In this document: one piece after another, positions 15,822-24,535 of the stretch
How positions within the stretch are numbered: the first letter of the stretch is position 1
Layout: the number at the start of each line of letters is the position of its first letter
Assembly: GCA_035495815.1 (NCBI GenBank)
Contig: DATJFH010000338.1
Location: 1-26,486, forward strand
DNA: 26,486 bases
DNA from: DATJFH01 sp035495815
Lineage (GTDB): Bacteria > Acidobacteriota > Terriglobia > Bryobacterales > Bryobacteraceae
Direction of reading: 5' to 3'
Program-made: the position numbers and the translations under genes
Notes under the pieces: generated by a model
Told to the model about the DNA's origin: nothing
The model's database searches: none
Seen by the model: the letters and a program-made list of their open reading frames with translations, nothing else

Positions 15822-17096
15822 TCACGCCCCTTTGACCTTGAGCATGAACCGCACGGTCACCACTCCCATCGCCAGCACTGCGATTCCCAGCACGCCGTAC
15901 AGCACTCCCGGATACCGCTCGCTCCAGGGCTTCACCGCTTCGGCCGGAGCTTGATAGTCGGGATTGATCTTCCACTCGCCCGCCACCGGCGTGGTCCTCG
16001 GCATTGGCGACTGGCGGCCCAGAATCGAAACCAGGTCGTAGACCGGAGGCCGCGCCTGGGGGTTTCCGTAGTACAGCCAGAAGTCTCCCGGCGCATTGGG
16101 AAGAAATTCCAGCAGCCGCTGCAGCGTTTCGACATAGACGCGCTGCACGGGCGCCGGCCGATTGTCCCCGTTGAATATCCGGAGCCGCAAATAACGCTCG
16201 TACCTCTGTGGATAGGTAATCGCGAGCGATGTTTCCTCCCTCACGCGAAAGATGGTGGCGCGGGTCACCATGCGCCAGATTTTCCCGTCGTCGCTGGCTT
16301 CAAGCTCGGTGGCGCGATGGAAATCCGAGCGGTCCGCTTCGAGCCGGATGCGATCGTGCGGCAGTCCGGACTGCCCCAGGTCGAGCGTGAGAAGGCTGCT
16401 GCGGGTCGCGGCGTCCTCGGTACGCTCGGGTGTGATCGCATCCAGGATATACCGCTCCGCCGGGCGCTCGACGCGATAATAGGACCGGGCTCCGGTAATG
16501 GAACTCGTGTCCGTCCAGCCGAAAATGGTGGCGCGGACGAAACGCCGGGTCGAAACCGGGTAGTCTACCGACAGCACCGAGAGCTTCCGGTCTCCCTGGC
16601 TGAAGTCGAAGATGTAGCCGTCCTCCCGCGACACGAGCCAGAAGCGGTTGTCGTCGCTCGCCTCGATCCGCACCCGCTGCCGGAAGTTAGCCTCGGGGGT
16701 GGTGAAAGTGATCCGGCTGTGCTGCCGCAGTTCCTTGCACTTCTCCAGGTCGAGAGTGATCTGCACGCCGGTCTCGGGAATTACGGACTTATTCAGGATC
16801 GCGGGCAGACAGGTGTGCTGCTCCACGGAGCCCGCCAGCGTCTCGATGATGAAAGGAACCTCTTCCGTTCCCCCGACCACCCGGATGTCGGCCAGATCCC
16901 GGCGCGCTCGCGCGTACAACGTGCGGTCGAACGGAACGACGCAAAGACGGCCGGGCTCCAGCACACGCAATGGAGTCCGATATTTCCAAGCCTTGTTGTC
17001 GAAGCCCGCACCCTGCGCCAAACTGGCCAGCAGCAGGAGCACGGCGCCGGCTCTGTCCGGCAGACGCCCAAACGGGCTACCGGGAATTGCGCTCAT
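15822..17096 (-). CDS. DUF3999-like exported, membrane-anchored protein
   Basis: The protein starts MSAIPGSPFGRLPDRAGAVL with a signal peptide ending near QGAGF; this start at 17096 overlaps the DUF2339 gene by 20 bases. The frame is open further upstream but without signal-peptide features. The 424 residues resemble DUF3999: a mainly beta-strand exported part with repeated ASDDNRFW and ASDDGKIWRMV motifs, as in discoidin-like sandwiches. A C-terminal helix (about 398-418, YGVLGIAVLAMGVVTVRFML) anchors it. DUF3999 genes are commonly next to DUF2339 genes, as here. The periplasmic domain might sense or bind a ligand; its role is unknown. Confidence 0.72.
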   Translation of the reverse strand: MSAIPGSPFGRLPDRAGAVLLLLASLAQGAGFDNKAWKYRTPLRVLEPGRLCVVPFDRTLYARARRDLADIRVVGGTEEVPFIIETLAGSVEQHTCLPAILNKSVIPETGVQITLDLEKCKELRQHSRITFTTPEANFRQRVRIEASDDNRFWLVSREDGYIFDFSQGDRKLSVLSVDYPVSTRRFVRATIFGWTDTSSITGARSYYRVERPAERYILDAITPERTEDAATRSSLLTLDLGQSGLPHDRIRLEADRSDFHRATELEASDDGKIWRMVTRATIFRVREETSLAITYPQRYERYLRLRIFNGDNRPAPVQRVYVETLQRLLEFLPNAPGDFWLYYGNPQARPPVYDLVSILGRQSPMPRTTPVAGEWKINPDYQAPAEAVKPWSERYPGVLYGVLGIAVLAMGVVTVRFMLKVKGA

Positions 17097-19200
17097 TCCA
17101 CCAGTTCTCGATGGCGACACGGTTGCGCGAGTAAACATACGAAGTGAGCAGAAGCAGCGCCCCCAGGGCCCCGAACGCCGCGATGCGATAAATGCGCACC
17201 AGCAGCCAGACGTCGTACAGATACAGCTTGACGACCACGATCGCAATCAGACTCAGCCCCAGAATCCGGTTCACAGCCGAGCGGTACAGGACGCCCGCCC
17301 CGATCAGCAGGACAGCGTAGCAAGCCAGCAGAATCGAAATTGAAGCGCTCTGCGCGCTTCGCAGATTCTCGGCCGACGCGCTCCGGCCCGCCCATCCCAG
17401 CGCCTCGAGTCCAAGCCCCCACAGCATCACGTAATGTCCGCCGAGGTAGAGCGTCAGCGCCTCCCATCCGGCGCGAGTCCACCAGGCTGCCGCCCAGAGC
17501 GAGACAGCCGAGATGAGAAATGTCAGGAATCGCGCGTTGGCTACCGGGTTGTAATCGGACGGCGACGCGTACATCCAGGCGTCCACCGAATCGAGGCGCG
17601 CCAGCAGCAGGAGGAAAATGGCCAGCGTCGCGTATTTCAGGCCCTTCGATCCGGTTCGATCCGCGATCCAGGAAAGGGCTGCCAGCTCCAGCGCCCAGGC
17701 CGTCGTAATGCGGTAGCCGGAAAACTGAATCGGCGCCGCCAGGGTGATAAATGTCAGCGCAATGCCGAGCGAAAGCAGAACCAGCCGTATATCGCGGCTC
17801 TCGGCGGGCTGGTTCTTCCACAGCAGGTAAGCCACAGCGAGGTGAACCGCCGCCAGCGCTACCGCGAACAGGCCCAGGTATGCCTCGTAGTCCTTTCGCA
17901 GCAGGTTATAGCAGACGCCGAAATAGGCGGCGCCGTTGAGCGCCAGCAGGAGGGCGTCCTGCCGCGTCAGCGCCGCGTCCCGAAACAGAATTCGCCACGG
18001 GATCCAGGCGAGGAAGATCAGGAACGCGGCGGTGAGGAAGAGAAAGACGGGCCCGACGGGCAGCGGAAAACGATAATCGCTGGCCCACAGCGCATAGGCG
18101 AAGCAGAAGGAGGCGAACGTCACGCTGATGCCGGCGGCTCGATTGCGCCAGTCTGAAATGCCGAGTCCGGCCGTCACCAGGGCCAGGCTGGAGGCGGCAT
18201 AGGACCCGGCCACCTGCGCCCAGATTTGCGCCATCGCGATCGACGCCAGCGCCTGGGCGGCGTAAAAGACCGCCGGGATCCGGGACACCGCGAACAAACC
18301 GTAGTAGAGGAAGCCGAACAGCGCGGCCACGGTCCGCTTCTCGGACGTGAAGCGGTCGGCCATCCAGCCGCCGTAAAGTAAGATCGTGGCGGTGAAGGCC
18401 AGCGCTTCAAGACTGCGCCAATTCCGGAAGCGCGCGGCCGCCAGAGCTCCGGCGTTCAGCAGCAGGACGTAACTGAACAATACCCAGGGCCGGTCCTCAC
18501 CCGTGCTCAGCAGCAGTGGCGTGGCATAGCCGGTGAGCAGCCCCAGGGCCGCTATCGCCGGCGAGTCGTAGCGCAGGGAGACGGCGCCCGCCAGCGCCGT
18601 AGTCATCACCATCAGGACGAAAGCCGGAGTGGGTTCGAGCAGGTGGTAGAAGCCGAACGAGGCGTAGAAGGACAGATACAGAATCGCCAGTCCCAGCCCG
18701 CAGATCCCCTGCGCGTAGGTCTTCTGTCCTCCCCGCCAGAGGCGGTCGGCGGCCCCGAGCGCCGCCAGGCCGGCCAGAGCTCCCAGTGCAACCCGGCCCG
18801 CTGGACCGATCCACTCGTTATCGACCGCGTATTTGAAAATGAAAGCGACCGCCAGCGCCATCGTCAACACGCCAATACGGTTAATCCACTTCAGCCCAAG
18901 CCGGGTCTCGAGCTGGGGTGTCTGGTCCCGCCCGGAGGGCGCTGCAACCGCGGGCGCAGGCGGCGGGCCGGATGGCAGGGGAGGTGGAAGGTCGGCCGGG
19001 GGAGTCGCCGGAGCCGCCGCGGAGGGAGGAGGCGCCGGACGGGCCGGGGGTGGCGCTTCCCGTAGCGGCTCCACGACATTCGTGATGCCGAGTTTGGTCT
19101 CGATGAGCGCCAGCCGGTTGTCGAGCTGCGCCTGACGCCGCACCATCCGCGCCAGTGCTTCGCTCAGGGCATCCAAGCGCTCCGATTCGGGAGAAGGCAT
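17077..19200 (-). CDS. DUF2339 multi-spanning membrane protein
   Basis: The 707-residue protein has three parts. Residues 1-40 form a short coiled coil (ESERLDALSEALARMVRRQ). Residues 48-90 are very rich in Pro and Ala. From the conserved LGLKWINRIGVLTMALAVAF at about 101-120 to the end come closely packed hydrophobic helices, roughly 18-20. This order is the hallmark of DUF2339. No enzyme motif is visible; the family is of unknown function and lies in the inner membrane. The ribosome site AAGGA is formed by the last codons of the transglutaminase gene (stop 7 bases before the ATG), and the 3' end overlaps the DUF3999 start by 20 bases. Confidence 0.85.
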   Translation of the reverse strand: MPSPESERLDALSEALARMVRRQAQLDNRLALIETKLGITNVVEPLREAPPPARPAPPPSAAAPATPPADLPPPLPSGPPPAPAVAAPSGRDQTPQLETRLGLKWINRIGVLTMALAVAFIFKYAVDNEWIGPAGRVALGALAGLAALGAADRLWRGGQKTYAQGICGLGLAILYLSFYASFGFYHLLEPTPAFVLMVMTTALAGAVSLRYDSPAIAALGLLTGYATPLLLSTGEDRPWVLFSYVLLLNAGALAAARFRNWRSLEALAFTATILLYGGWMADRFTSEKRTVAALFGFLYYGLFAVSRIPAVFYAAQALASIAMAQIWAQVAGSYAASSLALVTAGLGISDWRNRAAGISVTFASFCFAYALWASDYRFPLPVGPVFLFLTAAFLIFLAWIPWRILFRDAALTRQDALLLALNGAAYFGVCYNLLRKDYEAYLGLFAVALAAVHLAVAYLLWKNQPAESRDIRLVLLSLGIALTFITLAAPIQFSGYRITTAWALELAALSWIADRTGSKGLKYATLAIFLLLLARLDSVDAWMYASPSDYNPVANARFLTFLISAVSLWAAAWWTRAGWEALTLYLGGHYVMLWGLGLEALGWAGRSASAENLRSAQSASISILLACYAVLLIGAGVLYRSAVNRILGLSLIAIVVVKLYLYDVWLLVRIYRIAAFGALGALLLLTSYVYSRNRVAIENWWNERNSR

Positions 19201-19207
19201 GATGGCG

Positions 19208-21337
19208 TTATCCTTGGCGCTTCAACTCTTCCAGCAGGACAAAGAGCCTGGGCGCGGCCTCGGCCTTTCCACCAAAGCGCAGCTCCTGGTAAGCGGTGAC
19301 GAATTGCTCCGCCACGCCGGCGATTTCCGGACTGCGCAATGACCGCACGAACTCGGTCGGCGTGAACCATGGCGGTTTGGAGTATCCTTTATCGCGCAGC
19401 ACATCGAGAAACCGATTGTACAGCACGGTGGCGTCGGCAATCGAAGCCCGCCCCTGCATCGCACGGCGCGCCTGCTGCCTCATCCGTCCCTGCCGCCAGA
19501 GCTTCGGCCCCAGAAGCAGGGCGCCCAGAATCAGGGCGAAGAGGGCCACGGCCGCCGGCGCGTACCGTCGCAGCAGATCCCGCGCCAGCGCCCCCCAACG
19601 CGTGGTCGACGCTCCTGCCAGTCCTAGCCAGTCCAGCCGGAACCGGCGGCTGGACTGCTCCATGCGGTCGGCCAGGATGAGCTGCCGCCCCAGGTCGTAG
19701 CTGACCACCCAATCCTGCCAGAAAGTCTCGGCGGCGTCGGTGTACATCGAGAGCCGGGCCCAAAGAGACAGCCCGGCGGCGTTGGGGTCGGCTGGCGTCG
19801 GATCGAACGCCGTCCATCCCCGTCCGGGCAGGTAGGCTTCGACCCAGCTGTGCGCGTCCGAGGCGCGGATGACATAAAGGCCCGTCAACGGATTGAGCAC
19901 GCCGCTCTGAAAACCGGTCGCCAGCCGTGATGGAATGCCTATCGAGCGCAGCATCACTGCCATGGCGGACGCGAAGTATTCGCAATGGCCCTTCTTGCGG
20001 GTGAAAAGGAAATAGGCCAGCGGATCGGGCACCTGCTTCTTCGGAAGCTCCAGCGTGTAACCGTAGCCGGTTTGCAGCTTGCGCTCGATCACGAGCGCCT
20101 GGTCGCGTATCGAGCTCTCGCCGGCCGTCATCTGGCGGGCAAGCGCCGGTATGCGCGGGTCGAGGGGCGGCAGCTGCAGGTAGCGGGAGCGGATATCGGC
20201 CGGGATGCCGGCTTCGGCTGGGCCCGGATACTCGGGTAGCGGATTTTCGAAAAAGTCGAAAACGTCATATTTCAATCCACCCAGCCCGCCCATACCCACG
20301 CGATAGGCGCCGTTCACCGTCCGGACGACGCTCGGAGCGTTGACATGCAGCACCTCGGGCTCGCCGGCGAAGAACAGCGCGTCCGAATCGAGATCCTTCA
20401 GGTCCACACGGTAGGCCACACGCTTTCCGTCGAGCCGCCGCCGCTGCGCGTCATTGGCGAGAATCACCCGGCCGTCCCGGCCTACCGCGAGACGCTCGCC
20501 TCCGTCCCAGGTGTTGTACCAGCGCTTTCCGTCGAAATCGCTGAGTCCAGCGCCTCTCCATCGAACGTTTGGCTGGATCCGCCCGCTGTTGGTGTAGACG
20601 CGCACGTGCATCACGGCCATCGAGTGGGTCTTGATCTCTCCGATCTGTCCCAGCGTTACCTGGTTTGAAAATCCCGGCAGGTAATAACCCTTGGATGCCA
20701 GATGGCGCAGCGCCGCGTTCGCCGTGCGCGGGAGCAGAAAGAACAGAGCGCTGGTCAAGACCAGCACGGCTGCCGTGATGGCCATGGCGAGTCCGGCCAG
20801 CCTGGCGCTCAGGCGCCGCCGTCCGCCGCCGATCTGGCCGGAGCGCGTTTCCACGTCCTGAAAAGCCCGCCGGATCTCTCCGCTGGTGAGCGTCGCGATG
20901 GCGAACAGCAGGAACAGTCCCAGGAACAGAAAGTAATTCAACTGCACCGAAAGCAGCGCGGCGGCCAGCAATTCGAGCAGCGCGATGATAGCCGAATAGA
21001 GATAATCGCGGTTGCTGCGGGCGGTGAGAATCTTGACGACAGCCAGAAAGAATACCAGATGTACCGTGGCCGTCAGGAAGTCGCGCGAGACGAACTGGTA
21101 ATCGACGGGATAAAAGCCGATATACGCGATCGTCAGGACCGTCACCATCCGTTCGGAGATCTGGAAATGGAGCAGGCCGGCGGCCAGCGCTCCGCGCAGC
21201 AGCAGTCCGGCGGCGGTGAGCAGAGTGGTCGGCAGGTCGAGATAGCCGGATCCGGCCACGGCCAGGAAGCCCGAGACCACCAGTCCCAGCAGGGAGAGCT
21301 GGAAAAACTTGTCCACTGCGGCTGCGGAACGCGGCAT
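19208..21337 (-). CDS. TgpA-type membrane transglutaminase (DUF3488 with transglutaminase-like core)
   Basis: The 709-residue protein has about six N-terminal helices (residues 10-230, DUF3488/TgpA_N), then a long periplasmic part with the transglutaminase-like core. The catalytic triad is visible: Cys near 452 in KKGHCEYFASAMAV, His near 496 in DAHSWVEAYL and Asp near 511 in AFDPTPAD. A final helix (PAAVALFALILGALLLG) is followed by a cytoplasmic DUF4129-like segment. TgpA of Pseudomonas is an essential periplasmic enzyme of this kind, and such genes often sit with MoxR/DUF58 genes. Here instead lipoprotein, DUF2339 and DUF3999 genes are neighbours. It begins 23 bases after the lipoprotein gene. 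Confidence 0.9.
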   Translation of the reverse strand: MPRSAAAVDKFFQLSLLGLVVSGFLAVAGSGYLDLPTTLLTAAGLLLRGALAAGLLHFQISERMVTVLTIAYIGFYPVDYQFVSRDFLTATVHLVFFLAVVKILTARSNRDYLYSAIIALLELLAAALLSVQLNYFLFLGLFLLFAIATLTSGEIRRAFQDVETRSGQIGGGRRRLSARLAGLAMAITAAVLVLTSALFFLLPRTANAALRHLASKGYYLPGFSNQVTLGQIGEIKTHSMAVMHVRVYTNSGRIQPNVRWRGAGLSDFDGKRWYNTWDGGERLAVGRDGRVILANDAQRRRLDGKRVAYRVDLKDLDSDALFFAGEPEVLHVNAPSVVRTVNGAYRVGMGGLGGLKYDVFDFFENPLPEYPGPAEAGIPADIRSRYLQLPPLDPRIPALARQMTAGESSIRDQALVIERKLQTGYGYTLELPKKQVPDPLAYFLFTRKKGHCEYFASAMAVMLRSIGIPSRLATGFQSGVLNPLTGLYVIRASDAHSWVEAYLPGRGWTAFDPTPADPNAAGLSLWARLSMYTDAAETFWQDWVVSYDLGRQLILADRMEQSSRRFRLDWLGLAGASTTRWGALARDLLRRYAPAAVALFALILGALLLGPKLWRQGRMRQQARRAMQGRASIADATVLYNRFLDVLRDKGYSKPPWFTPTEFVRSLRSPEIAGVAEQFVTAYQELRFGGKAEAAPRLFVLLEELKRQG

Positions 21338-21360
21338 AGAATGGAAGAGCTGTTCCTATT

Positions 21361-21753
21361 CTATCGCCCCGTACCCTGCTCCATCGCACGGATGAAGGCC
21401 GAGACGGCGGCGCGGTCCGCGCCCTGCCAGTGGACCACCGTAAACAGGCTGTCTTTGTGAACGGCCACCGTATCGGCGACGGGTCTCCATTGCTGCTCGG
21501 CTTCGAACGCGGCCGCCGGCGAGGTGAGCTCATAGATGCGGACGTCAAGGGCGCCCGGCCCCTCGTAGGCAGCGCTTCCGGCGCGCCGGATTCCGAGTTT
21601 CCGGATTGCATCCGGCGCTTCCGCCGCCGCCAGATCGGCCGATTGTTTCAGCTTCCAGGGACCCACGGTTTCGGGAAAAAGAGGCGCCGGCGGTTTTGAA
21701 GAGCCGCAGGAAAGCAGCGTCAGCGCAAGCAGACAGGGAATGAGGCAGGACAC
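21361..21753 (-). CDS. Small lipoprotein of unknown function, head of the membrane operon
   Basis: This 130-residue protein begins with a short signal sequence ending in the lipobox LTLLSC-G at residues 11-17, so Cys16 should carry lipid; Gly at +2 does not suggest retention in the inner membrane. The mature part has FPETVGPWKLKQ and ends in a small alpha/beta domain (ALDVRIYEL, FTVVHWQGADRAAVSAF). I do not recognise a named family with certainty. GTG at 21753 is chosen because a TACAAT -10 box ends 9 bases before it. An in-frame TTG at 21762 would touch that box. It is followed closely by the transglutaminase gene, so it may serve in the same envelope process. Confidence 0.7.
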   Translation of the reverse strand: MSCLIPCLLALTLLSCGSSKPPAPLFPETVGPWKLKQSADLAAAEAPDAIRKLGIRRAGSAAYEGPGALDVRIYELTSPAAAFEAEQQWRPVADTVAVHKDSLFTVVHWQGADRAAVSAFIRAMEQGTGR

Positions 21754-21755
21754 AA

Positions 21756-21785
21756 TCGACAAATTGTAGCGAATTAGGGTACAAC
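21756..21785 (+). promoter_or_regulatory. Promoter of the phosphoglucose-isomerase-like gene, back to back with the membrane operon promoter
   Basis: TCGACA (21756-21761) and TACAAC (21780-21785) are spaced by 18 bases. The GTG start at 21792 comes 6 bases after the -10, with no room for a leader. The elements interleave with the minus-strand -10 at 21763-21768, so the two divergent units could compete for polymerase. Confidence 0.4.
21763..21768 (-). promoter_or_regulatory. -10 box of the membrane operon
   Basis: TACAAT on the minus strand (5 of 6 consensus bases) lies 9 bases before the GTG start of the lipoprotein gene, predicting a leaderless transcript. No clear -35 box is found. Confidence 0.4.
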
Positions 21786-21791
21786 TTTGAG

Positions 21792-23666
21792 GTGCACTTA
21801 GCTCTGTTCCACGATCGCCCGGCCGGCGCCACGCAAAATCATTTCGAACAGTTCACAAAAAATCGGGTGCTGGAGCAGTTGCGGGATCTGGACACGCGCG
21901 CCCGAACGAAGGGCCTCGCAGCGCTCGACTCCTCTCAGCCGCTCGTCCGCATCGGTGTCGAGACGGACGCCGCCGGCATGGTCACAAAGAATTCGTACGG
22001 CGTTCTGAATCTGAGCTGGCAGGCGCAGAAGCACCCGGAGTGGACGGATCAGATTGCGGACGAAGTGAACGAAGTGCGGGCGCGCCTCCAAACCGTCCAT
22101 CGCACCCGCCTGCGTTACTTGATCTGGGCCGGAATGGGCGGCTCGGTCGAAGACAAGTCCATGTACAACGCGATCGGCCTGCTCAGGGGCAGCCCGCGCT
22201 GCTATGCTCTCGATTCGACCGATCCCGCCAAGCTCAAGTGCATCCTGGAAGACATGGGACGGCGCTCCGGCGACCCGCTGCCCAAGCTGCTGCGGTCCAC
22301 TCTGGTGGTCGGCATGGCCATGGGGATGACTTCCTACGAGCCGGTCGTCAATCTGGAGAAGCTCTCCAACCTTTACAAGAAGCACGGGATCGACGGCCGT
22401 CCGAATTTTCTGTACATGACGCTGCCCGACTCCCTACTCGACCGCTTCGCGAGCCGCGAAGGCTACCGGCGCGTCGAGCTGCAGCCTGACGGCGCGAACT
22501 CCACGGCAGGCCGGCACAGCGCTCCACTCACGCGCGGCAGCCTCTACCCGCTGGCGCTGGCGGGCGTCGATCTGAAGAGCTGGGTGGCCGGCACGTTCCT
22601 CTCGGAGGCGGAAATCCTCACGGCGTGGAATCTCTCGGCGTTCATCCAGTCGCAGGGCGAGGCTGGACGAGACAAGCTGACGCTTTCCCTGCCCAAGGCG
22701 TGGACGGGCGCGGGACTCTGGACCAAGCAGGATTTCGAGGAGAGCCTGGGAAAGAGCGAAAAAATCGGGCTCAAAATCGTGATTGGCGAGAAGGTGCGTC
22801 TGGCCAACTACCGTGCTCCTAAAGACGCGCGCCAGGACCGCGCGTTTCTCTGCGTCCAGATGAAAGGCGCCGCCAATCCGGACGCCGCCCTGGTGCGCCG
22901 CGCCGGCTATCCGGCGGCCATTTTGACGCTGCCGGCCGGAGCGCCGCTTTCGCGCTACATGCAGTTCATTCATTACACGGTTTGCGGATTGGGGGTGCTG
23001 CGGGATATGAATTTTGTCACCCAGCCGAGTGTCGAGCTGTACAAATCGATTACCGGCCGTGTGTACGAAGAATCCCGGAAGTCGGGCGGCGTTCGGAATA
23101 CCAAAGCCTGGCAGGCGATGACGCAATCCCCGCGCAAAGTGTCCTGGCGCGGCGCGCTGACACTCTACTACGACCATATCGGCCTGAACCTGCCGGAGAA
23201 GGACGCTCCTTCGGTCTACGCCGCCATCCTCCGCGAACTGGCGCCCGGGCGGTGCATCGAATACGGCGAGCTGACTTATTTCGGCGACACCCGCTACTGC
23301 CCGCGCGGCCGGCGGCTGCGCCGGATCCTGGACCAGGCCGCCGAGCGCGTGTTCCGCGCCCGTCTCTGCATGCCCGCCGACGTATATGAGGGCCCCGCCA
23401 TGAATCATTCCTATCATGAGATGATCATCGGACACGGCAGATGCCTCTCCACCGTGCTGTTCTCGGAGAAGCAGGAACAGCTTCCGCAGGCGGGATACAC
23501 CGCCGACTATCACTCGGCTCAGTTTCTCTCCACCAAGCTGGCGCTCGAGGAGCGCGGGCGAGCGGTGGTCGCCATTGTACTCAAGGATCTGAGTGAGAGG
23601 TCCATGGCGGCGCTGGACGAATTCTTTCGTCTGGCGGCGACGCGGTTGAAGCGGGCAGTAGACTGA
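21792..23666 (+). CDS. Divergent phosphoglucose-isomerase-like protein with SIS domains
   Basis: The 624-residue protein carries a SIS sugar-isomerase domain: WAGMGGSVEDKS at 112-123 is the phosphate-binding loop, and LDSTDP at 140-145 the next strand. TAGRHSAPLTRGSLYPLALAGVD recalls the GGRxSxxSxxGLxPxAlxGxD box of glucose-6-phosphate isomerase. The end (EGPAMNHSYHEM, then LPQAGY and STKLALEERGRAVV) fits the isomerase half of transaldolase-isomerase fusions, but that half's HSTGQxHKGG motif is altered and no transaldolase domain is present. It would interconvert glucose-6- and fructose-6-phosphate if active. GTG at 21792 has only GAGG touching it. It lies 6 bases before the small membrane protein gene, ahead of rph and rdgB. 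Confidence 0.7.
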   Translation: MHLALFHDRPAGATQNHFEQFTKNRVLEQLRDLDTRARTKGLAALDSSQPLVRIGVETDAAGMVTKNSYGVLNLSWQAQKHPEWTDQIADEVNEVRARLQTVHRTRLRYLIWAGMGGSVEDKSMYNAIGLLRGSPRCYALDSTDPAKLKCILEDMGRRSGDPLPKLLRSTLVVGMAMGMTSYEPVVNLEKLSNLYKKHGIDGRPNFLYMTLPDSLLDRFASREGYRRVELQPDGANSTAGRHSAPLTRGSLYPLALAGVDLKSWVAGTFLSEAEILTAWNLSAFIQSQGEAGRDKLTLSLPKAWTGAGLWTKQDFEESLGKSEKIGLKIVIGEKVRLANYRAPKDARQDRAFLCVQMKGAANPDAALVRRAGYPAAILTLPAGAPLSRYMQFIHYTVCGLGVLRDMNFVTQPSVELYKSITGRVYEESRKSGGVRNTKAWQAMTQSPRKVSWRGALTLYYDHIGLNLPEKDAPSVYAAILRELAPGRCIEYGELTYFGDTRYCPRGRRLRRILDQAAERVFRARLCMPADVYEGPAMNHSYHEMIIGHGRCLSTVLFSEKQEQLPQAGYTADYHSAQFLSTKLALEERGRAVVAIVLKDLSERSMAALDEFFRLAATRLKRAVD

Positions 23667-23672
23667 AATGAT

Positions 23673-23819
23673 ATGGCGCGATTCAAGCCGGCCAGAGGCA
23701 AGGCGAAATCAGGCTCCGACATGCCCAGGGCGGGTTTGCCCTGCCTGGCGCTGGTGATCCTGGCGATGATTCTGACCATGACGCTGGTTTATTTCGCGCT
23801 GAAATCGAGCGGATCATGA
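23673..23819 (+). CDS. 48-residue single-span membrane protein
   Basis: ATG at 23673 to TGA at 23817-23819 encodes MARFKPARGKAKSGSDMPR followed by one hydrophobic helix of about 22 residues (LPCLALVILAMILTMTLVYFAL) and a short polar end. Positive charges before the helix predict a cytoplasmic N-terminus. It starts 6 bases after the previous stop, and its stop overlaps the rph start by 4 bases (ATGA), the tight packing of a real operon gene. I do not recognise a family, and it may be a conserved small protein of this lineage. Its function is unknown. Confidence 0.68.
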   Translation: MARFKPARGKAKSGSDMPRAGLPCLALVILAMILTMTLVYFALKSSGS

Positions 23820-24535
23820 GAATGGACGGGAGACGTCCGGACCAGATGCGTCCGGTGGAGATCAAGACGGACTATCTGCTCACTGCCGAGGGCTCGGCGC
23901 TGATCACGGTAGGCGCGACTCGCGTCCTGTGCGCGGCTTCCGTGGAGGAGTCGATCCCGCCGTTTCTCCGCGGGTCGGGCAAGGGCTGGGTGACGGCCGA
24001 ATATTCGATGCTCCCGCGCGCCACCGCCAAGCGCACGCCGCGCGAGGCGGCCCGCGGCAAGCTCTCCGGACGGACCCAGGAGATCCAGCGCCTGATCGGG
24101 CGGTCTCTGCGCGCTGTGGTCGATTTGAACGCGCTCGGCGAGCGCACGATTACCCTCGATTGCGACGTGCTGCAGGCGGACGGCGGCACGCGTACCGCCT
24201 CCATCACCGGCGCCTGCGTGGCCCTGGCGCTCGCGCTGCGGCAGATGGTCCAGTTCGGCCTGCTGAAAACAATGCCTATGCGCGACTACGTGGTGGCGAC
24301 CAGCGTGGGAATTGTGCGGGGCGAGCCGATGATCGACCTGTGCTATGACGAGGACTCGAGCGCGGACGTCGACATGAATGTCGTGATGACCGGCTCGGGC
24401 CGCTTCGTGGAAGTGCAGTCCACCGCTGAACACGGATCGTTCGACGACGCCCAGCTGGGGAGCCTCATCGCGCTGGCAAAGGGCGGCATCGGCGATCTGC
24501 TGGCGGCGCAAAAGCGCGCCGCGCCCGCGGCATGA
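23816..24535 (+). CDS. rph: Ribonuclease PH
   Basis: RNase PH trims nucleotides from the 3' ends of tRNA precursors by phosphorolysis. The 239-residue protein has the opening DGRRPDQMRPVEI, the phosphate/active region GKGWVTAEYSMLPRAT, Arg-rich TPREAARGKLSGRTQEIQR and the core DCDVLQADGGTRTASITGA, and ends with VDMNVVMTGSGRFVEVQ. The length is normal. The start ATG overlaps the small membrane gene by 4 bases; a second ATG is two codons on. The stop overlaps rdgB by 4 bases; rph-rdgB is a common pair. Confidence 0.97.
   Translation: MRMDGRRPDQMRPVEIKTDYLLTAEGSALITVGATRVLCAASVEESIPPFLRGSGKGWVTAEYSMLPRATAKRTPREAARGKLSGRTQEIQRLIGRSLRAVVDLNALGERTITLDCDVLQADGGTRTASITGACVALALALRQMVQFGLLKTMPMRDYVVATSVGIVRGEPMIDLCYDEDSSADVDMNVVMTGSGRFVEVQSTAEHGSFDDAQLGSLIALAKGGIGDLLAAQKRAAPAA

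Noticed and set aside
15660..17147. 495-residue plus-strand frame over the DUF3999 and PH-like genes
   Set aside because: No signal, helix or motif; the minus-strand genes have signal peptide, membrane helices and coupled junctions.
17097..17246. Upstream extension of the DUF3999 frame to 17246
   Set aside because: The extra 50 residues are Cys/Arg/Ser-rich shadow of the DUF2339 gene; the signal peptide begins at 17096.
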